The notes below the pieces were generated by a model. That model made no database searches. It had not been told where the DNA came from and saw only the letters and a list, made by a program, of their open reading frames with translations. DNA of 64,000 nucleotides from Smallanthus sonchifolius (Eukaryota; Streptophyta; Magnoliopsida; Asterales; Asteraceae), in assembly GCA_023525975.1 (NCBI GenBank), contig CM042044.1:10278501-10342500 (forward strand), in the 5' to 3' direction. The position numbers were made by a program, and so were the translations under genes. Below are positions 20,470-31,700 of this stretch, in pieces. Position 1 is the stretch's first letter, and every line of letters begins with the position of its first letter.

Positions 20470-21004
20470 TAATAATTAAGGTAAATGCGTTACGCGTCGA
20501 ACGTTAATAACGAATAATAAATAAATAAGTTCGTACGTTCGAGTCGTTTATAAAAGTTAGGAAAATAATATAATTTAATATATTATTTTAGATTCGTAAG
20601 ATTAATAATTAATCATTGGCAAAAATAACAAATATGTTATTTTTATTCGAGCAAATAACATAGGTAAATAATATAACAACTTATATTATTAAATAGTTTA
20701 AAACGTCGCACGAGATATTTAATCAAAGTGGAATAATATAAATATATATTATTTAGAAATAGGAGTCACGAGTTAAAAATAATATTAATATATTATTTCA
20801 TACGAAGTCGGGGTTGAAAATAATATAATTATATTATTTCAAAAGTGGAATTATTACCAATTATAAGTCATAAAATCAAACCCGAGCCTACGGGTTGTTT
20901 TTCGGGTTAAAACACTTTAATATAACATTATATTAATATAACAATTTATTTGGTAATTAAAATAATAATAGAAATCGGTTTTTAAAAATAAATGTGGGTG
21001 AAGT

Positions 21005-21055
21005 GACTCGAACCCGGATCTCTCCCACCACAGCCACACACTCTAACCAGTCCCG
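21005..21055 (-). other. tRNA-like (pol III box) segment inside the nested LTR
   Basis: On the minus strand a B-box-like GGTTCGAGTC (21014-21005) follows an A-box-like TGGTTAGAGTG (21049-21039) at roughly tRNA spacing. I cannot fold a full cloverleaf, so this is not a tRNA gene. It may be a captured tRNA or SINE fragment. Confidence 0.35.
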
Positions 21056-22236
21056 CCCGCTAGGGAATCGCATACATATCCAAATCAAAATGGTTTTATT
21101 CATCACAAACACCCAGTCCCTACCCCATTCGCGATTTCGAACCCAATTCCGTCCTAAATCCATAGATTCCGACCATGATCGAACCAGAAAGTATAGGGGT
21201 TTTGAAAATCGGAGGTTTGTGAATCTGTGTGTTCGTTTAATTGTAAAACGGTTAAGTGTATGGTCGTTTAATTCTCAGTTTTAAACCCGAAACCCTAGAA
21301 TAAGAACACGTAATCGTGATGAACAAATTGAATGTTGAAACTAGATAGGATCATGGGGCTTTTACTCAACAAAGGTTTGTGAATATATCTATACAGTTTA
21401 ATTTGATTTTCATTACGATTAAAATCAAAATCCCCAAATTAAACAAGAACAAACCCTAGATTATGAACTGAGTTGAATTCGATATTAAAATGGTTGGATT
21501 CATAGGGCTTTCAATGAGTGACCAGTTGCGAATCTAACCACATATGTTAATTGGAATATAATCGGGTCTAGGATGGTGATCGATTAAACTGTAAACGCAT
21601 GAACCCTAGATTCGGGTTCATGTTAAAATCGTTACTGCAAGCCCTAATCAGGTTAGGGCTTTTGATCTATAGACTGAAACGAAAGTGTAGAAGGTTTCAA
21701 TTACCAGAAATGACTTCGAATTGAAGGTTCTCAGCTGGAATGTGCTCCGGCTTCGACGGCTTACGTCCTCTGAGTCTTCGGCCACTCCTTCGATCGAATT
21801 GATACTCGTAAAGGCTTTACAGCAGTTCGTTTGAGATGATACAACGATCAATTGTGAGAATGGTAACCGAATTGTGTGATTTTGATAAGGATCGACGGGA
21901 GGGTCGACGGTTTCAACATAACTCGCCATTAATCAGATTAATTCGGCAATGATGGAGTTTAAACGAGTTAAAGGCGGGCGTTAATGGCAATGATCGTGAA
22001 GATCAGTTACGGTTTCAACTGAATTTGATTATGGTATGCGATTTTGACCCAAGACTGATCGGGTTGACTTTCAAAAGTCAACAAAAATCAAGATTAGATG
22101 AATTACGGATTTAGTCCTTCTGGTTTCATGCACAGGAGTTTAGGAATTGGCAGAAACAATCCCTGAAGTTTAGGTTAACCGGTTAGGATTTAACAGAAAA
22201 ATTAACGGGATTATTTTGAAACGTCGGGTTGTCACA

Positions 22237-22273
22237 TCATCCCCTAGTTGAAAGAATTTTCGTCCCGAAAGTT
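22237..22273 (-). promoter_or_regulatory. Polypurine tract and upstream hairpin of the nested Ty3 element
   Basis: On the minus strand the hairpin TTTCG-GGA-CGAAA is followed by TTCTTTCAACTAGGGGATGA and then the LTR start TGTGACAACCC. The arrangement matches the hairpins at 55209-55228 and 60152-60171. Confidence 0.65.
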
Positions 22274-22470
22274 AAAAAAAAATTTCCAGATGTCACATCA
22301 CGCCACCACCATTTGAAATTTCATGGACCAAACTTCAAGAAACCCATGTAGTGAAGGAGACGGTCACCCCGGTATGATTCTTTTGTCTCGTAATTTTCGT
22401 TGGATTAACGTTGCTTCTTCCATGAGAAGTGGTCCTCAGAGTGATGTGCCTTTTCCTGCGGCATATGTGA

Positions 22471-23259
22471 TTAATGGAATGATTCACTGATATGCTTGGT
22501 CGCAGGCCAGCAATCATTGTTGCAAGGAAGAGGTGCCACCATTATCATTTGTTTGTTGGTGATTACATCCTCACGTGCTTCCATATTTAGGATTCCCACC
22601 AGTTCTTCTTTAGATCTTTGCTCTTCTGGCTCCTTTGATTGTCTAGATTCAAGCTTCTCAGAGAAGTCCGGAAGTGATTGTAAAGTTGCAGTAGCCCTCT
22701 CTTCTAAATCATATGGTCTCACCTCCGACTGATCTATGCTTGTGAAGTTGGAAGGTTCTTGCTCCTTAGAGTCACTTGACCCTACTAAAGATGTTGAAAC
22801 TATAACCTCCGATTCTTGGACTTTGAAGAAATCATCTTGTTGTTCAGTTGGAAAGCTCTTTAGGATTTGGACCTTAATTTCTTCCAAATGACGAAACACT
22901 TGTTGTTCAGTTGGAGAGCTCTTTAGGGGTTGAACCTTAATTTCTTCCAAATGACGAAACACTTGTTGTTCAGTTGGAGAGCTCTTCAGGAGTTGAACCT
23001 TAGTTTCTTCCAAATGACGAAAGAGATTTACTGGGGTCCATGAGTCGGAATCTAGAGCTGAGTGTTGAATTTCTTGGGGCGGTGTGGTTTCCTCATATGG
23101 TTGCCAGTAGGGTTGGTGAAAATCTGTGGAATACCCTTGATAGTGATAACAATCTTGGGTGTAGTGTGATTCCCCACAGATCTCACACCAAACCTCCGAA
23201 TTGTGGTACTCATAGTTGTTTTGGTATCCTCCATAACAATTCTCGTAGTTTTCATCCAT
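22471..23259 (-). CDS. Gag-like open frame with CCHC-type motif and 3 x 21-residue repeats
   Basis: The frame is open from 23280. I prefer the Met at about 23259 (MDENYENCYGGYQNN), which gives about 262 codons. Near the N-terminus is CEICGESHYTQDC, a C-x2-C-x3-H-x4-C variant of a retroviral zinc knuckle. It is followed by Tyr/Gln-rich sequence and three tandem copies of a 21-residue unit (FRHLEEIKVQxLKSSPTEQQ). The C-terminal part is acidic. No capsid, protease or polymerase motif was found. It lies just inside the 5' LTR and primer site of the Athila-like element, where a Gag remnant is expected. I do not recognise a closer family. Confidence 0.55.
   Translation of the reverse strand: MDENYENCYGGYQNNYEYHNSEVWCEICGESHYTQDCYHYQGYSTDFHQPYWQPYEETTPPQEIQHSALDSDSWTPVNLFRHLEETKVQLLKSSPTEQQVFRHLEEIKVQPLKSSPTEQQVFRHLEEIKVQILKSFPTEQQDDFFKVQESEVIVSTSLVGSSDSKEQEPSNFTSIDQSEVRPYDLEERATATLQSLPDFSEKLESRQSKEPEEQRSKEELVGILNMEAREDVITNKQMIMVAPLPCNNDCWPATKHISESFH
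22836..23024 (-). repeat. 63-bp in-frame tandem repeat (3 copies)
   Basis: CTTGTTGTTCAGTTGGA begins at 22836, 22899 and 22962. The 63-bp period keeps the reading frame (21 residues per unit). Units differ by a few substitutions. Confidence 0.9.
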
Positions 23260-23355
23260 GAAAGCTGTTGTAAAGAACAATCAAAACAAACCATAAAAGA
23301 AAATGTTAAGGTTAAAAAGGCTAATCCGTTAACTCGAATTTTTCTTGAAATCATC

Positions 23356-23376
23356 GTGTCCCCGGCAACGGCGCCA
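23356..23376 (-). promoter_or_regulatory. Primer-binding site (tRNA-Asp type)
   Basis: On the minus strand TGGCGCCGTTGCCGGGGA follows the 5' LTR end (…GCCATCA) after a few bases. This string is complementary to the 3' end of plant tRNA-Asp and is characteristic of Athila-type elements. Confidence 0.8.
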
Positions 23377-23382
23377 AAAACT

Positions 23383-25203
23383 TGATGGCGTGTGTGAATA
23401 TAGTATAAAAATATAAATAAATATATTTTTAGATTAATTGATTTCATGAGATCATGTTTTAAATTTATAAAATAAAATGATAATTACGTTAACTTAAAAC
23501 ACACACAATAGGCAAGTGTACCTATCACAGCGTAATATAGTTAGGTAAGAACCAGTATCGAACCAATGGGCATGGTCGAATTCCAATACTCAACTTTTGT
23601 TATCGTTTAGCCGGATTAATTAGTAGGTGGGTTTTGTGTGCTTGTGAATCAGAAAAGTAAATGATGGTAAAGTAAATAACATAAAAGTAAAAAGGTGCAT
23701 GAAGTGTGTAACAGAAATGTAGCTAGCAGAATAGTAAATAGCAGAAAAGTAAATAAAGCGAAAATGATCAGATTACGAGTTGTATTGCTTCGGGATTCGA
23801 ATCAGCTTGGTACGTGATAATGTTAGGTTAACTAATTCAGTGGTATGACTACTACAAACTTGTGACCCGGGTCACCGCTACAGCCTCGTCCTCACGACAT
23901 TTGATTTGCAAATTATATTATTTAAAAAGTGGTAGTGCCTCCCGTTAAGGACAACATTTACCCTCAACCTATCGAATGGTCATCTCCGGGTTAGATAAAG
24001 ACATCGGACTCAAAATGCTTTATATTAAGTTAAATAGGTGATTATATTTTGCTCACCGGGAGGCGGTGTAACAATGGGACCAAATATAAAGACGTACCGT
24101 TCCCAACATGAGTTCACCAATTATTGGTCGCATAATAATCTTGTATAAAGACGTACGATCTTAGAAGTATAGACCAAGCCTTGGCTTATCAATCTCTGCT
24201 CGTATAAAGACGTACGAGTTTCAAAGGAAGTTTGATTAAAAAGGGTTTTACGATCTTACTCTTTAAAATCAAGACACTCACAAATATAAAGATGGATTTA
24301 AACAATAATAAAAGCCAATCAACAGATGCTTTTTTAGGACGAATTAGTTAAAGACATAAACATACCACTTCATTAATAAGTTAAACATTAACATGCACCA
24401 AACATCATCTTCACCCTAGCAATACAAAGAAGTTTTAGCCACGAATGGCCATAACGACCAGCGTAATGATGAGTTTCGTAGGCTCCCCTATTGTAATTTC
24501 TTTCTGGATTGGTGTGTAGGATGATACCAAGGTGATTGGGGAATTAGAGAGTGAAAACAATCTTCTAAGACCCCTTTTTTGGCTCACCAAGGCATGCTAA
24601 ACAATGAAACATCGGATGGTATTTATAGGAGAGCTGATCTGAGGGGGGGCGGGCACGCCCATATAGGACACGGGCGAGCCTGGTGCTGGAGGGGGGCGCA
24701 GGCACGCCCTTAGCTGGCATAATCTTCTTCTTCCTTCTTACTTGGAGCCTACGTTTTTTACTTTCTTTGACTCTTCTAGAAGGCTCCATGGGTCAAAAAG
24801 GATCATGGATCATCCATGGATAGTACCCATGGGTACTTGGGCTATCCATGGGTCTTGGATAGGTGTAAGAGTACTCCATAAGTGCCTTTAACTTTCATTG
24901 ACTTTGATGATTTCTTGATAATTCTTTGGAGATGTTCGGCTTTCTAAGGCCTAATAATCTCCCAATTGACTTGGGAAATGGTACGTAGCCTTGTGGATTT
25001 TGCTAAGGCTCCGCAAGGTCTTCGATTCTTTGGTTTTTCCTTCGGATTTGACTGTTTTTGCTTCATTTCTTTCGAAAGCTCTCGAAAACCTACAATTATC
25101 ACAAAGGAATGATTTAGACAATAATTCCAATGTATAATGTCCATAAAGCACCAATAATAGGAATGAATATGCATGTAAAACATGTATAAATGATGACATA
25201 TCA
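23383..25203 (-). repeat. 5' LTR of Athila-like element
   Basis: Runs in element orientation from TGATATGTC at 25203 to …CACGCCATCA at 23383 (about 1.82 kb). It lacks the 64-bp segment present in the partner LTR near 16278. Other differences are scattered single bases and short indels. Confidence 0.85.
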
Positions 25204-26899
25204 AACGGCTATATAGTCGTTTTGGCAACGGACATGTGAGGAGAAGGAACTCGGGTACATATACCCGCAAATGGACCCCACTGAACTCGAGGTAAGGCAT
25301 CGGTGGCGGTGTACCCGCATATCCGAACCTACCTGTGAAGGGTACCCGGGGGTGCCCCTCTCACCCTTAGTTGGTGTTAAATATTTACTTTCAAACCGAT
25401 TAAAATCAACTCAAAAATAAAACTGTTTAAAATCAAATCAAATCAAATTAAATTATATATTTGGTCTTAAAATCCTATTAAAGTAATATTTAACATTTTA
25501 ACTTTTAAAAAACAAAATAAAATTATAGAAAAGTGTAACAATATTAAAATACTAATAGTAAAATGGTAGTCTTTTTAAATTAATAAGAAAATAAAAAAAA
25601 CACATATAAATTAATAAGAAAATAAAAAACAAAATAAATTTTATTACAAGAATTTGTAGTAAAATAAAATAAATCATTCAAATATGTAAAAATAAAATCA
25701 TCATTAAAAACATATTCAAATTTTTGTTCATGTAAAGCAGAAACCGAAATAATATTCGAGATAAATCAGGTAGTAGCAAATATTGTTCAAAACAAGTTCA
25801 ACACCACTAAAAAATAAGATAACATATTCTCCTACGGCCTTCATTGATGTAGGAGAATTTCGGCCACCATTACAGCCTCTCATTCTCAGCTCAGCCATCA
25901 CCTCCACCACCTCCTCTTTTCCCGGCAAGAATTCCGCCACCGTTACAGCCTAACCAAACCCGAAACCGAACACACCGTTGTTAATCTCCGCCACATACCA
26001 TATCCCTTCGGTTGATGAAACAACCAAATACCCCTGTTAAAGACCTGGTGTGAGTTCCCCGGTGACCCTGCAACTACTCCGGTCTCCCTCTTTCACTAAT
26101 CCGACTGAACCGTTACCTTTCTCCACCCTATCCATCACTGAAATGCGAACACAGAGCAGCATATTTTATCACCGGTGGATTTTCCATCTTTAAAAGTCAC
26201 ATCTGATGGTTTAGAGATTGATGGCAGTAGCTTGATTTTTTTTAGATTGATATTTCAAAGTTAGGGATAAAAGAAGTTTGAATTGAAACTTAAATGGTAA
26301 TCTGGATGGGATCACCAGAAAACAAAATGGTGGACCACTTTTGTCTCAGAAAAGCCCTAAACCGGAATTGCATAGCCTTGGTTGTCAAAATGGGAGTTTT
26401 GGGAGTTAAGGTTTACATCCAGATGTTTGAAATTGATGTACAAGTGATTAATTTTAGGAACCAAATGATAATGGACCTGAAATTCATGCCCAAATCAAAC
26501 CCTTTCTCCACCACCAGATCAAACGGATCCGGCAAGACCTACGCCCTCTCTGTTTCAGTTTCTCTCTCAATCACACCCCTCTCTGTTCCGACTTGCAAAT
26601 CCGGCTCACCGAAGGTAGTGTTTACCACCGCCGATACCGATTAAGACCACCACAACCTGCTCCTTTTTTTGTGAAGCTGACCCCAAACCACCGCATGGGT
26701 TGATTGTCGTAAAAGGGTTCAATTTGATTTTAGATTATATCATCTGGTCAACTAAAGAACCTCGATGGTGGTAGATCAGCAGTGGAGATGGAGGTCGATT
26801 TGCAAATCTGTAGTGGTGGTTATGGCGGTAGGTGGAGGTCGCCATTTTTGTAGGTCTTGCCGGATACTGAAATGCCATGGAAGGGTTTGGGATGGGTTT
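25204..26899. other. Mixed intergenic sequence, probably MULE interior
   Basis: No gene recognised. The plus-strand frame at 26294-26644 has no recognisable domain and reads like captured or random sequence. Proline/Thr-rich stretches (25850-25990, 26540-26640) and GGTGG-rich sequence (26765-26850) resemble MULE interiors elsewhere in the window. The matching left terminus was not found. Confidence 0.4.
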
Positions 26900-26919
26900 T
26901 ACGTTTTTTTATTTATTAT

Positions 26920-27113
26920 TTTTGTTTTATGATTTTTTTTTTATGTAAAAGTATTTTAGTTATTTTATACCCACTTAACGTTCAAAGTTAACATACATCC
27001 ATTTTAGGGGCTATCTTTGTTACAAGTTTGCAAACTATTGGGTCAAAGTTGTAGTTTCCCATCCTTACGAGCCAAAAGTGAAATTGAGGTAAACCACATG
27101 GACCATCCGTGTA
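26920..27113. mobile_element. Right terminus of a Mutator-like element (left end missing)
   Basis: AAAGTATTTTAGTTATTTTA…GGGCTATCTTTG…AAACCACATGGACCATCCGTGTAATT has the composition and ending of long MULE inverted repeats, as at 6060-6279. I found no inverted partner within the preceding 2 kb. Confidence 0.4.
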
Positions 27114-27114
27114 A

Positions 27115-27564
27115 TTAATTCATATCAAAATGAAGTCTATAACCATATCTTGGTTGATTGGAGAACCAAGTTCCTTTAGCATGTTGATGTGGCTCGTCAT
27201 TTTTAAAAAAATGCGAGCTAATCCATGTTCCAGTTTTCATGCCACTTGATAGTGATTTAAGCACTTTAAAATGCTTATCGCGAGTTTGATGATACCTATT
27301 CTTCAGCTCGTAAACCATATCATAGGCGTGATAGTATTCTAGCTCACGACGAAGATCATCGGACATAGTTGACAGCATTACAAGTGAAACTTCATTTGAA
27401 TCTTCAACATGTCGTCTCTGAAGCTCTTTGGAGCTGCTAGTCGGTGGAATCGATGGAAATGGAATTTCTAGAATATATGATCTTCCTTCCTCTTTAAGAA
27501 CATTTTTTAAGATACAGAACCACTCCAAGAAGTTTCCTCCATGGAGTATGTTTCGATAAAGCAT
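27115..27564 (-). pseudogene. Copia-type Gag fragment
   Basis: The minus-strand frame begins YRNILHGGNFLEWFCILKNV and includes DSNEVSLVMLSTMSDDLRREL and YDMVYELKNRYHQ. This is the pattern of the plant Copia Gag (UBN2-type) N-terminal domain. The frame decays after KVLKSLSSGMKTGTW, with probable small indels. No knuckle, protease or polymerase follows. It is an isolated relic. Confidence 0.65.
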
Positions 27565-28500
27565 AGACTTAAGTGCGTATAAGGAGTCGGAATGGATTTC
27601 GACGCCCCGAAATTTGTTTTCTTTTTTTATTATTTACTTTTAGGTTTATTTTTTATTAACATTATTTTTACCGTTGCGCCTAAGTTTTTGCTTTGCCCAA
27701 TACTCGCCGAGGAGTGTGAATATAACCCGTTTAATTTTCTATTACTTTCATTTTCCTTTATTAGCTTTCGTTCGTTAACTTTTTCCAAAGAACGGAGTGA
27801 GCGATTGTTTTTTTTTTTTTTTGAACATTCTGATATAAATTTATTTGAAAACGAAGTTTTATCGTATCGTAGCCTACATCGAGTGTCGTTATATGATTTT
27901 TTTTCGTTTCGTACCCTATATCGAGTACCGTTACCGTAGACAACCTGGGTATTTAACTAGTTAAAGATAAATAAACAAAATAGATTAAATGGCCCACATA
28001 ACATAACAAACTTACAATCTTGAATACGTTCTTTGTATTGTTTTCAATTGTTTCTTTTTTGGAAAAGCATGTGTCAAAATTACATAGGAATTCTCATATT
28101 CTATAAGAAAAACATAACTTCTGGTAACATGTAGAATATAAATGGGACAAACCAACTTTAAGGGGATGTTGATGTGATATGTTAAACGATTATACCTTAC
28201 GAACACACTATTTTTAAATTACTTCTGACTCGAATGAAACAAGTACAGAAAAAAAGTAGTTATAAATTTGGAAATGGGTGTCAACAAAAAAAAAACAATA
28301 AACCAGATTTGAACATGATAGAATTCTTTACAAATACATGTTTTTATTTAAAAATAAAATAAAAACATTTAGGGAACTCTGATATATTGGAGCAGCCAGA
28401 TAACAATGAATATCCCATCAAAATACATATTTGATCCATTAGAACTCATTGAGATACCTAAAAACATTTTTTATCTACTAATTTATAAAAGAAAATATTG
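27565..28500. other. Intergenic; T-rich sequence related to the repeat at 5296-5800
   Basis: TTTCTATTACTTTCATTTTC … TTCGTTCGTTAACTTT near 27735-27780 resembles the complement of 5510-5560 and 5740-5790. ATCGAGTGTCG and ATCGAGTACCG form a short direct repeat (27878, 27921). No gene seen. Confidence 0.4.
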
Positions 28501-28751
28501 CTACCTAATTGGCTAAACTTTTCAGTTCCACATTTACCCCCAAAACAAAATTCCCCATAACCACCTATTTCTCAAGAATATGCAACCTAAATCACCACCA
28601 AACTTCCATTCATTTTGCTTTTTAAGCATGACAATTTCCAACCTATATTATAATTACTTTCTCCTCCTGCATTTTCTATCAACGGTGGGTCCCATGGTGC
28701 ACGTTACCGGTGGTGTTACGTGCAACAAAATTGAATAATTGGAGATTTTTT
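28500..28751 (-). other. Probable 3' UTR of the Q/N/S-rich gene
   Basis: Non-coding sequence downstream of the TGA at 28754-28752. No competing gene. The exact poly(A) site was not assigned. Confidence 0.4.
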
Positions 28752-31700
28752 TCACAGTGATAGGCATTGTACCCTCTCAGGAAGATTCTTGGGCAATTGG
28801 ACTGCAATAACATATCTTTGTGGGAAAGGTTTTGGTGCATTTGTAACTGTATCAGATGACGAAGCTTCACCGTCTGCTTGCCCCCGTCCATGGAATTTAG
28901 CAAAACGGTTGATGATAGAAAATTTCTCTACATCTTGACATTCCACTCTCAAATCCAGAATTGATGATCTCTTATCCAGTCTGCCATATTAACAAGATCA
29001 ATAAACCGAAACTAATAAAATATTAAATAATTGTGATAAAGAAAAGAACAATTATATTTAAAAAATGAATAGATGACTAAAAACTTAATGGGGTTGCTTC
29101 TGGTGAACTTATTTTTTTGGTTATGAAGCATCCACGAGGTGGCAAAATGGGTGGGTCGGCAGATTGAGTAAATTGTAACGAGTCAGAGATGGTTTACTTT
29201 TGGCATTGGTGGAAATGGGTCAGGTAGGTTTTATGCATTAAAAGTACACTTCAGACAACTGTTGACCCGTTAGACGTATTTTATAATTTCTACAGTATCT
29301 TATAACTCGACCCATTCATTAGTAAACGGGTAAAAATAGCCACCTCTACAGTATCTTATAATCTATATATTAGCCGTGCACGTATGAACATATATGTTCT
29401 GTATGATTGGCTTCTACCCAAAAAAAATACTTTTATATATACATGACTCAAACAGTTAAAACTTGTGGAAGGCCATTTATGTATGATCAACACCTTACAC
29501 GTAGAAAAGTTACCTTGAAAAATCATTTTCTACCCTTTTTACTTTACTCATGCAGTCTTCCACAGCTTCTGAAAGACGTTTACCATCAATTCTCTCAGAT
29601 TCTCTGCATTTATCAGGGAGGCTGCATTTTGAGAGGGGGGGGGGGATTAGATATAGGACATAACAATTTATAAAACTCAAACTTGTAGAATCGTTCTTAC
29701 GGATTTGATTCACTATGAGAAACACAAGATACTAGATTGCATGCATCTCCCAGTGCCAATCGAGCAGCATAAAAAGCCATATTTTCATAGTTTGAAGTAG
29801 CATCTGTTAAAAGAAGAGTGGTCGGGGGAGGGGGAAATAGTTGCTGCATTAGCTGTGTTGACAAGATAATACGTCTCTTTGGTTTTGGTACGTCTTCATT
29901 TAATTCCCCATCATCATTTACCTGTCACCACCCTATTCTTATTAGAAACTACAGAAAACCACATTTGAAAAAAAAAGAAAAAAAAAGATATGAAAACATG
30001 AGAAATCCCGCCTTTTCCATCAACCGTTTGGTTGCTTCACACCATTCCATCGAAGCAGTGCTGCAGGTTAAAAAATTAAACACCAGTTTAGTACAACAAT
30101 TTGATAGAATAAAGAAAAGGTAATGGTCAAACATATATTTTTCAGTGTTTGTATCCCTATAGCTACTAGAGGTGGCAATGTATACGCACTTTCTTATGAA
30201 CGGACCTTCAGGTTATGTTTTATCTCTAATATGTCAAACAAGTACAAAAATAGCTTATAGAACGAAACGGGTTGAATAGGTCAAACTCATAGAAAGTCAC
30301 CCAAAGTGGAATTTTAATGCATAAAACCTTCTAAATTATATTATACAAAAAATTGATAGGTTAATTCCAGCTCGTCAATGACAGCCTTTTGACAGGTTGT
30401 CTGATCACTTCTTGCCAGAATCAATCAGAGCTTGATTTATGCAATTTAGGGTCATTTCCTTTCTTGTAGATTAGAAAGCAATTATCTTTCATTATAAATA
30501 GGGAATAGAATTACTTGTTAGAATGTACCAGTATTTTTCTTTGAATCAATATATAAAAGAGTCTGGGAGTCCCCCTAAAATCTGTTGTGTTCTTGTTCAT
30601 TTGATCTAATTTTCTATTAATTGGTATCAGAGCCTAGATCGCTGGTTCGAGGAATACCGAGAAGAAAAAAGGAAGTGATCATCGATGCCAGGAGGGAATG
30701 ATGAGAACGCACTAGTACAGGCTGCAAGAGAGACAAGCAACGTCTCTTTGCAGTGTCCCAAACTCACGTCGACCAACTACACGGTGTGGTCGATTATGAT
30801 GAAGACGATTCTTGCTGCTAATGGCTTGAAAGACACCATTACAGGAAATACAGCAGAGGAGAAGAAGTACACTGCTTTGGCGTTGATTTTTCAATCAATA
30901 CCGGAAGAAATCCTTCTCCGAGTTGGTAAATACACCGAACCTAAGGATGTGTGGGAGGCTTTGCGTGTTCGGTATTTGGGGGTTGACCGGGTCCAGAAAG
31001 CTCGACTACAAACTCTGAGAAGCGAGCTCGAAGCCTTGAAGATGGATGAGGCAGAGACTATAGATAATTTTGCTGCCAAGTTGGGGGTGTGCAAACCAAA
31101 TACAAGACTCTAGGAGTATCACTTGAAGATGAAATACTGGTAAGAAAATTCTTGAACTCTATGCCTGATAAGTATCTGCCTATTGTATCCTCGATTGAGC
31201 AATTTGCAGAAATCGAGAGCATGTCATTCGAAGAGGTAGTTAGGCGGTTAAAGGCATATGAAGAAAGGAACAAGTTCAAAGGTGTGAATGGAGAGTCATC
31301 CCAAGGGAAACTCCTGTTCACCCAAACTGAAGGCCAGAATAATCAGAAAACAGATCACTATCGAGGTCGAGGTAGAGGAAGAGGTCGGTTTCATGGAAGA
31401 GGAAGAGGAAATAGAAATTCCTGGAACAATGATCGAGAATCTGAGCAAGAAGGACAGTTTGAAGACAGAAGAATGAATTTTGAAGATCAGAATGAGAGAC
31501 AAGACAGAAGGAAGAATCTAAGGTGCTATAACTGTGACAAGTGTAAAGCTCCCAGCAAAGGGAAAGAAGAGGTGAATTTAGCATGGAAAGAAGAGGATGA
31601 CGATCCAACCTTGCTAATGGCAGTATGCTCGAAGGTGACTATGAATGAGAAGAGAGTGTTTGCTGGGGTGTATGCAAAAGATAAGTGTGAAGATGGAACG

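Larger units (their letters stand above)
19271..22236 (-). mobile_element. Long LTR (2.97 kb) of another Ty3-type element, nested
   Basis: Plus-strand edges are TGTCACACCCCC (19271) and GGGTTGTCACA (22236). Read on the minus strand this is an LTR beginning TGTGACAACCC and ending GGGGGTGTGACA. Beyond 22236, on the element's upstream side, there is a polypurine tract AACTAGGGGATGA and a hairpin (22255-22273), so a little internal sequence remains. It is therefore a 3' LTR with its internal region lost beyond about 22290. It carries a 49-50-bp hairpin minisatellite, an (AT)n run and a tRNA-like segment. Confidence 0.7.
15250..25203 (-). mobile_element. Non-autonomous Athila-like LTR retrotransposon (about 10 kb with insert)
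   Basis: Two long, nearly identical repeats bound the block: 25203-23383 (5' LTR in element orientation) and 17042-15250 (3' LTR, lacking its last ~100 bp). LTR termini read TGATATG…GCCATCA. A tRNA-Asp-type primer site lies beside the 5' LTR, and purine-rich GTGTGGGGTG lies beside the 3' LTR. Only one open frame, with a knuckle-like motif, is present. No protease, reverse transcriptase or integrase was found, so mobilisation would depend on a partner. A foreign LTR occupies 19271-22236. With the 3' LTR truncated, no target duplication can be checked. Confidence 0.8.

Noticed and set aside
22232..22297. TCACA copies at 19266 and 22293 as a 5-bp target duplication of the nested LTR
   Set aside because: The right copy lies beyond polypurine and internal sequence, not at an LTR edge, and TCACA also ends the LTR itself; chance similarity is likely.
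26294..26644. 116-codon plus-strand frame as a gene
   Set aside because: No recognisable motif, no splice sites, and surrounded by transposon-like sequence.
29631..29643. Poly-G run as a structural signal
   Set aside because: It is the complement of a poly-C stretch near a splice acceptor of the Q/N/S-rich gene; length may be a sequencing artefact and nothing else supports a function.
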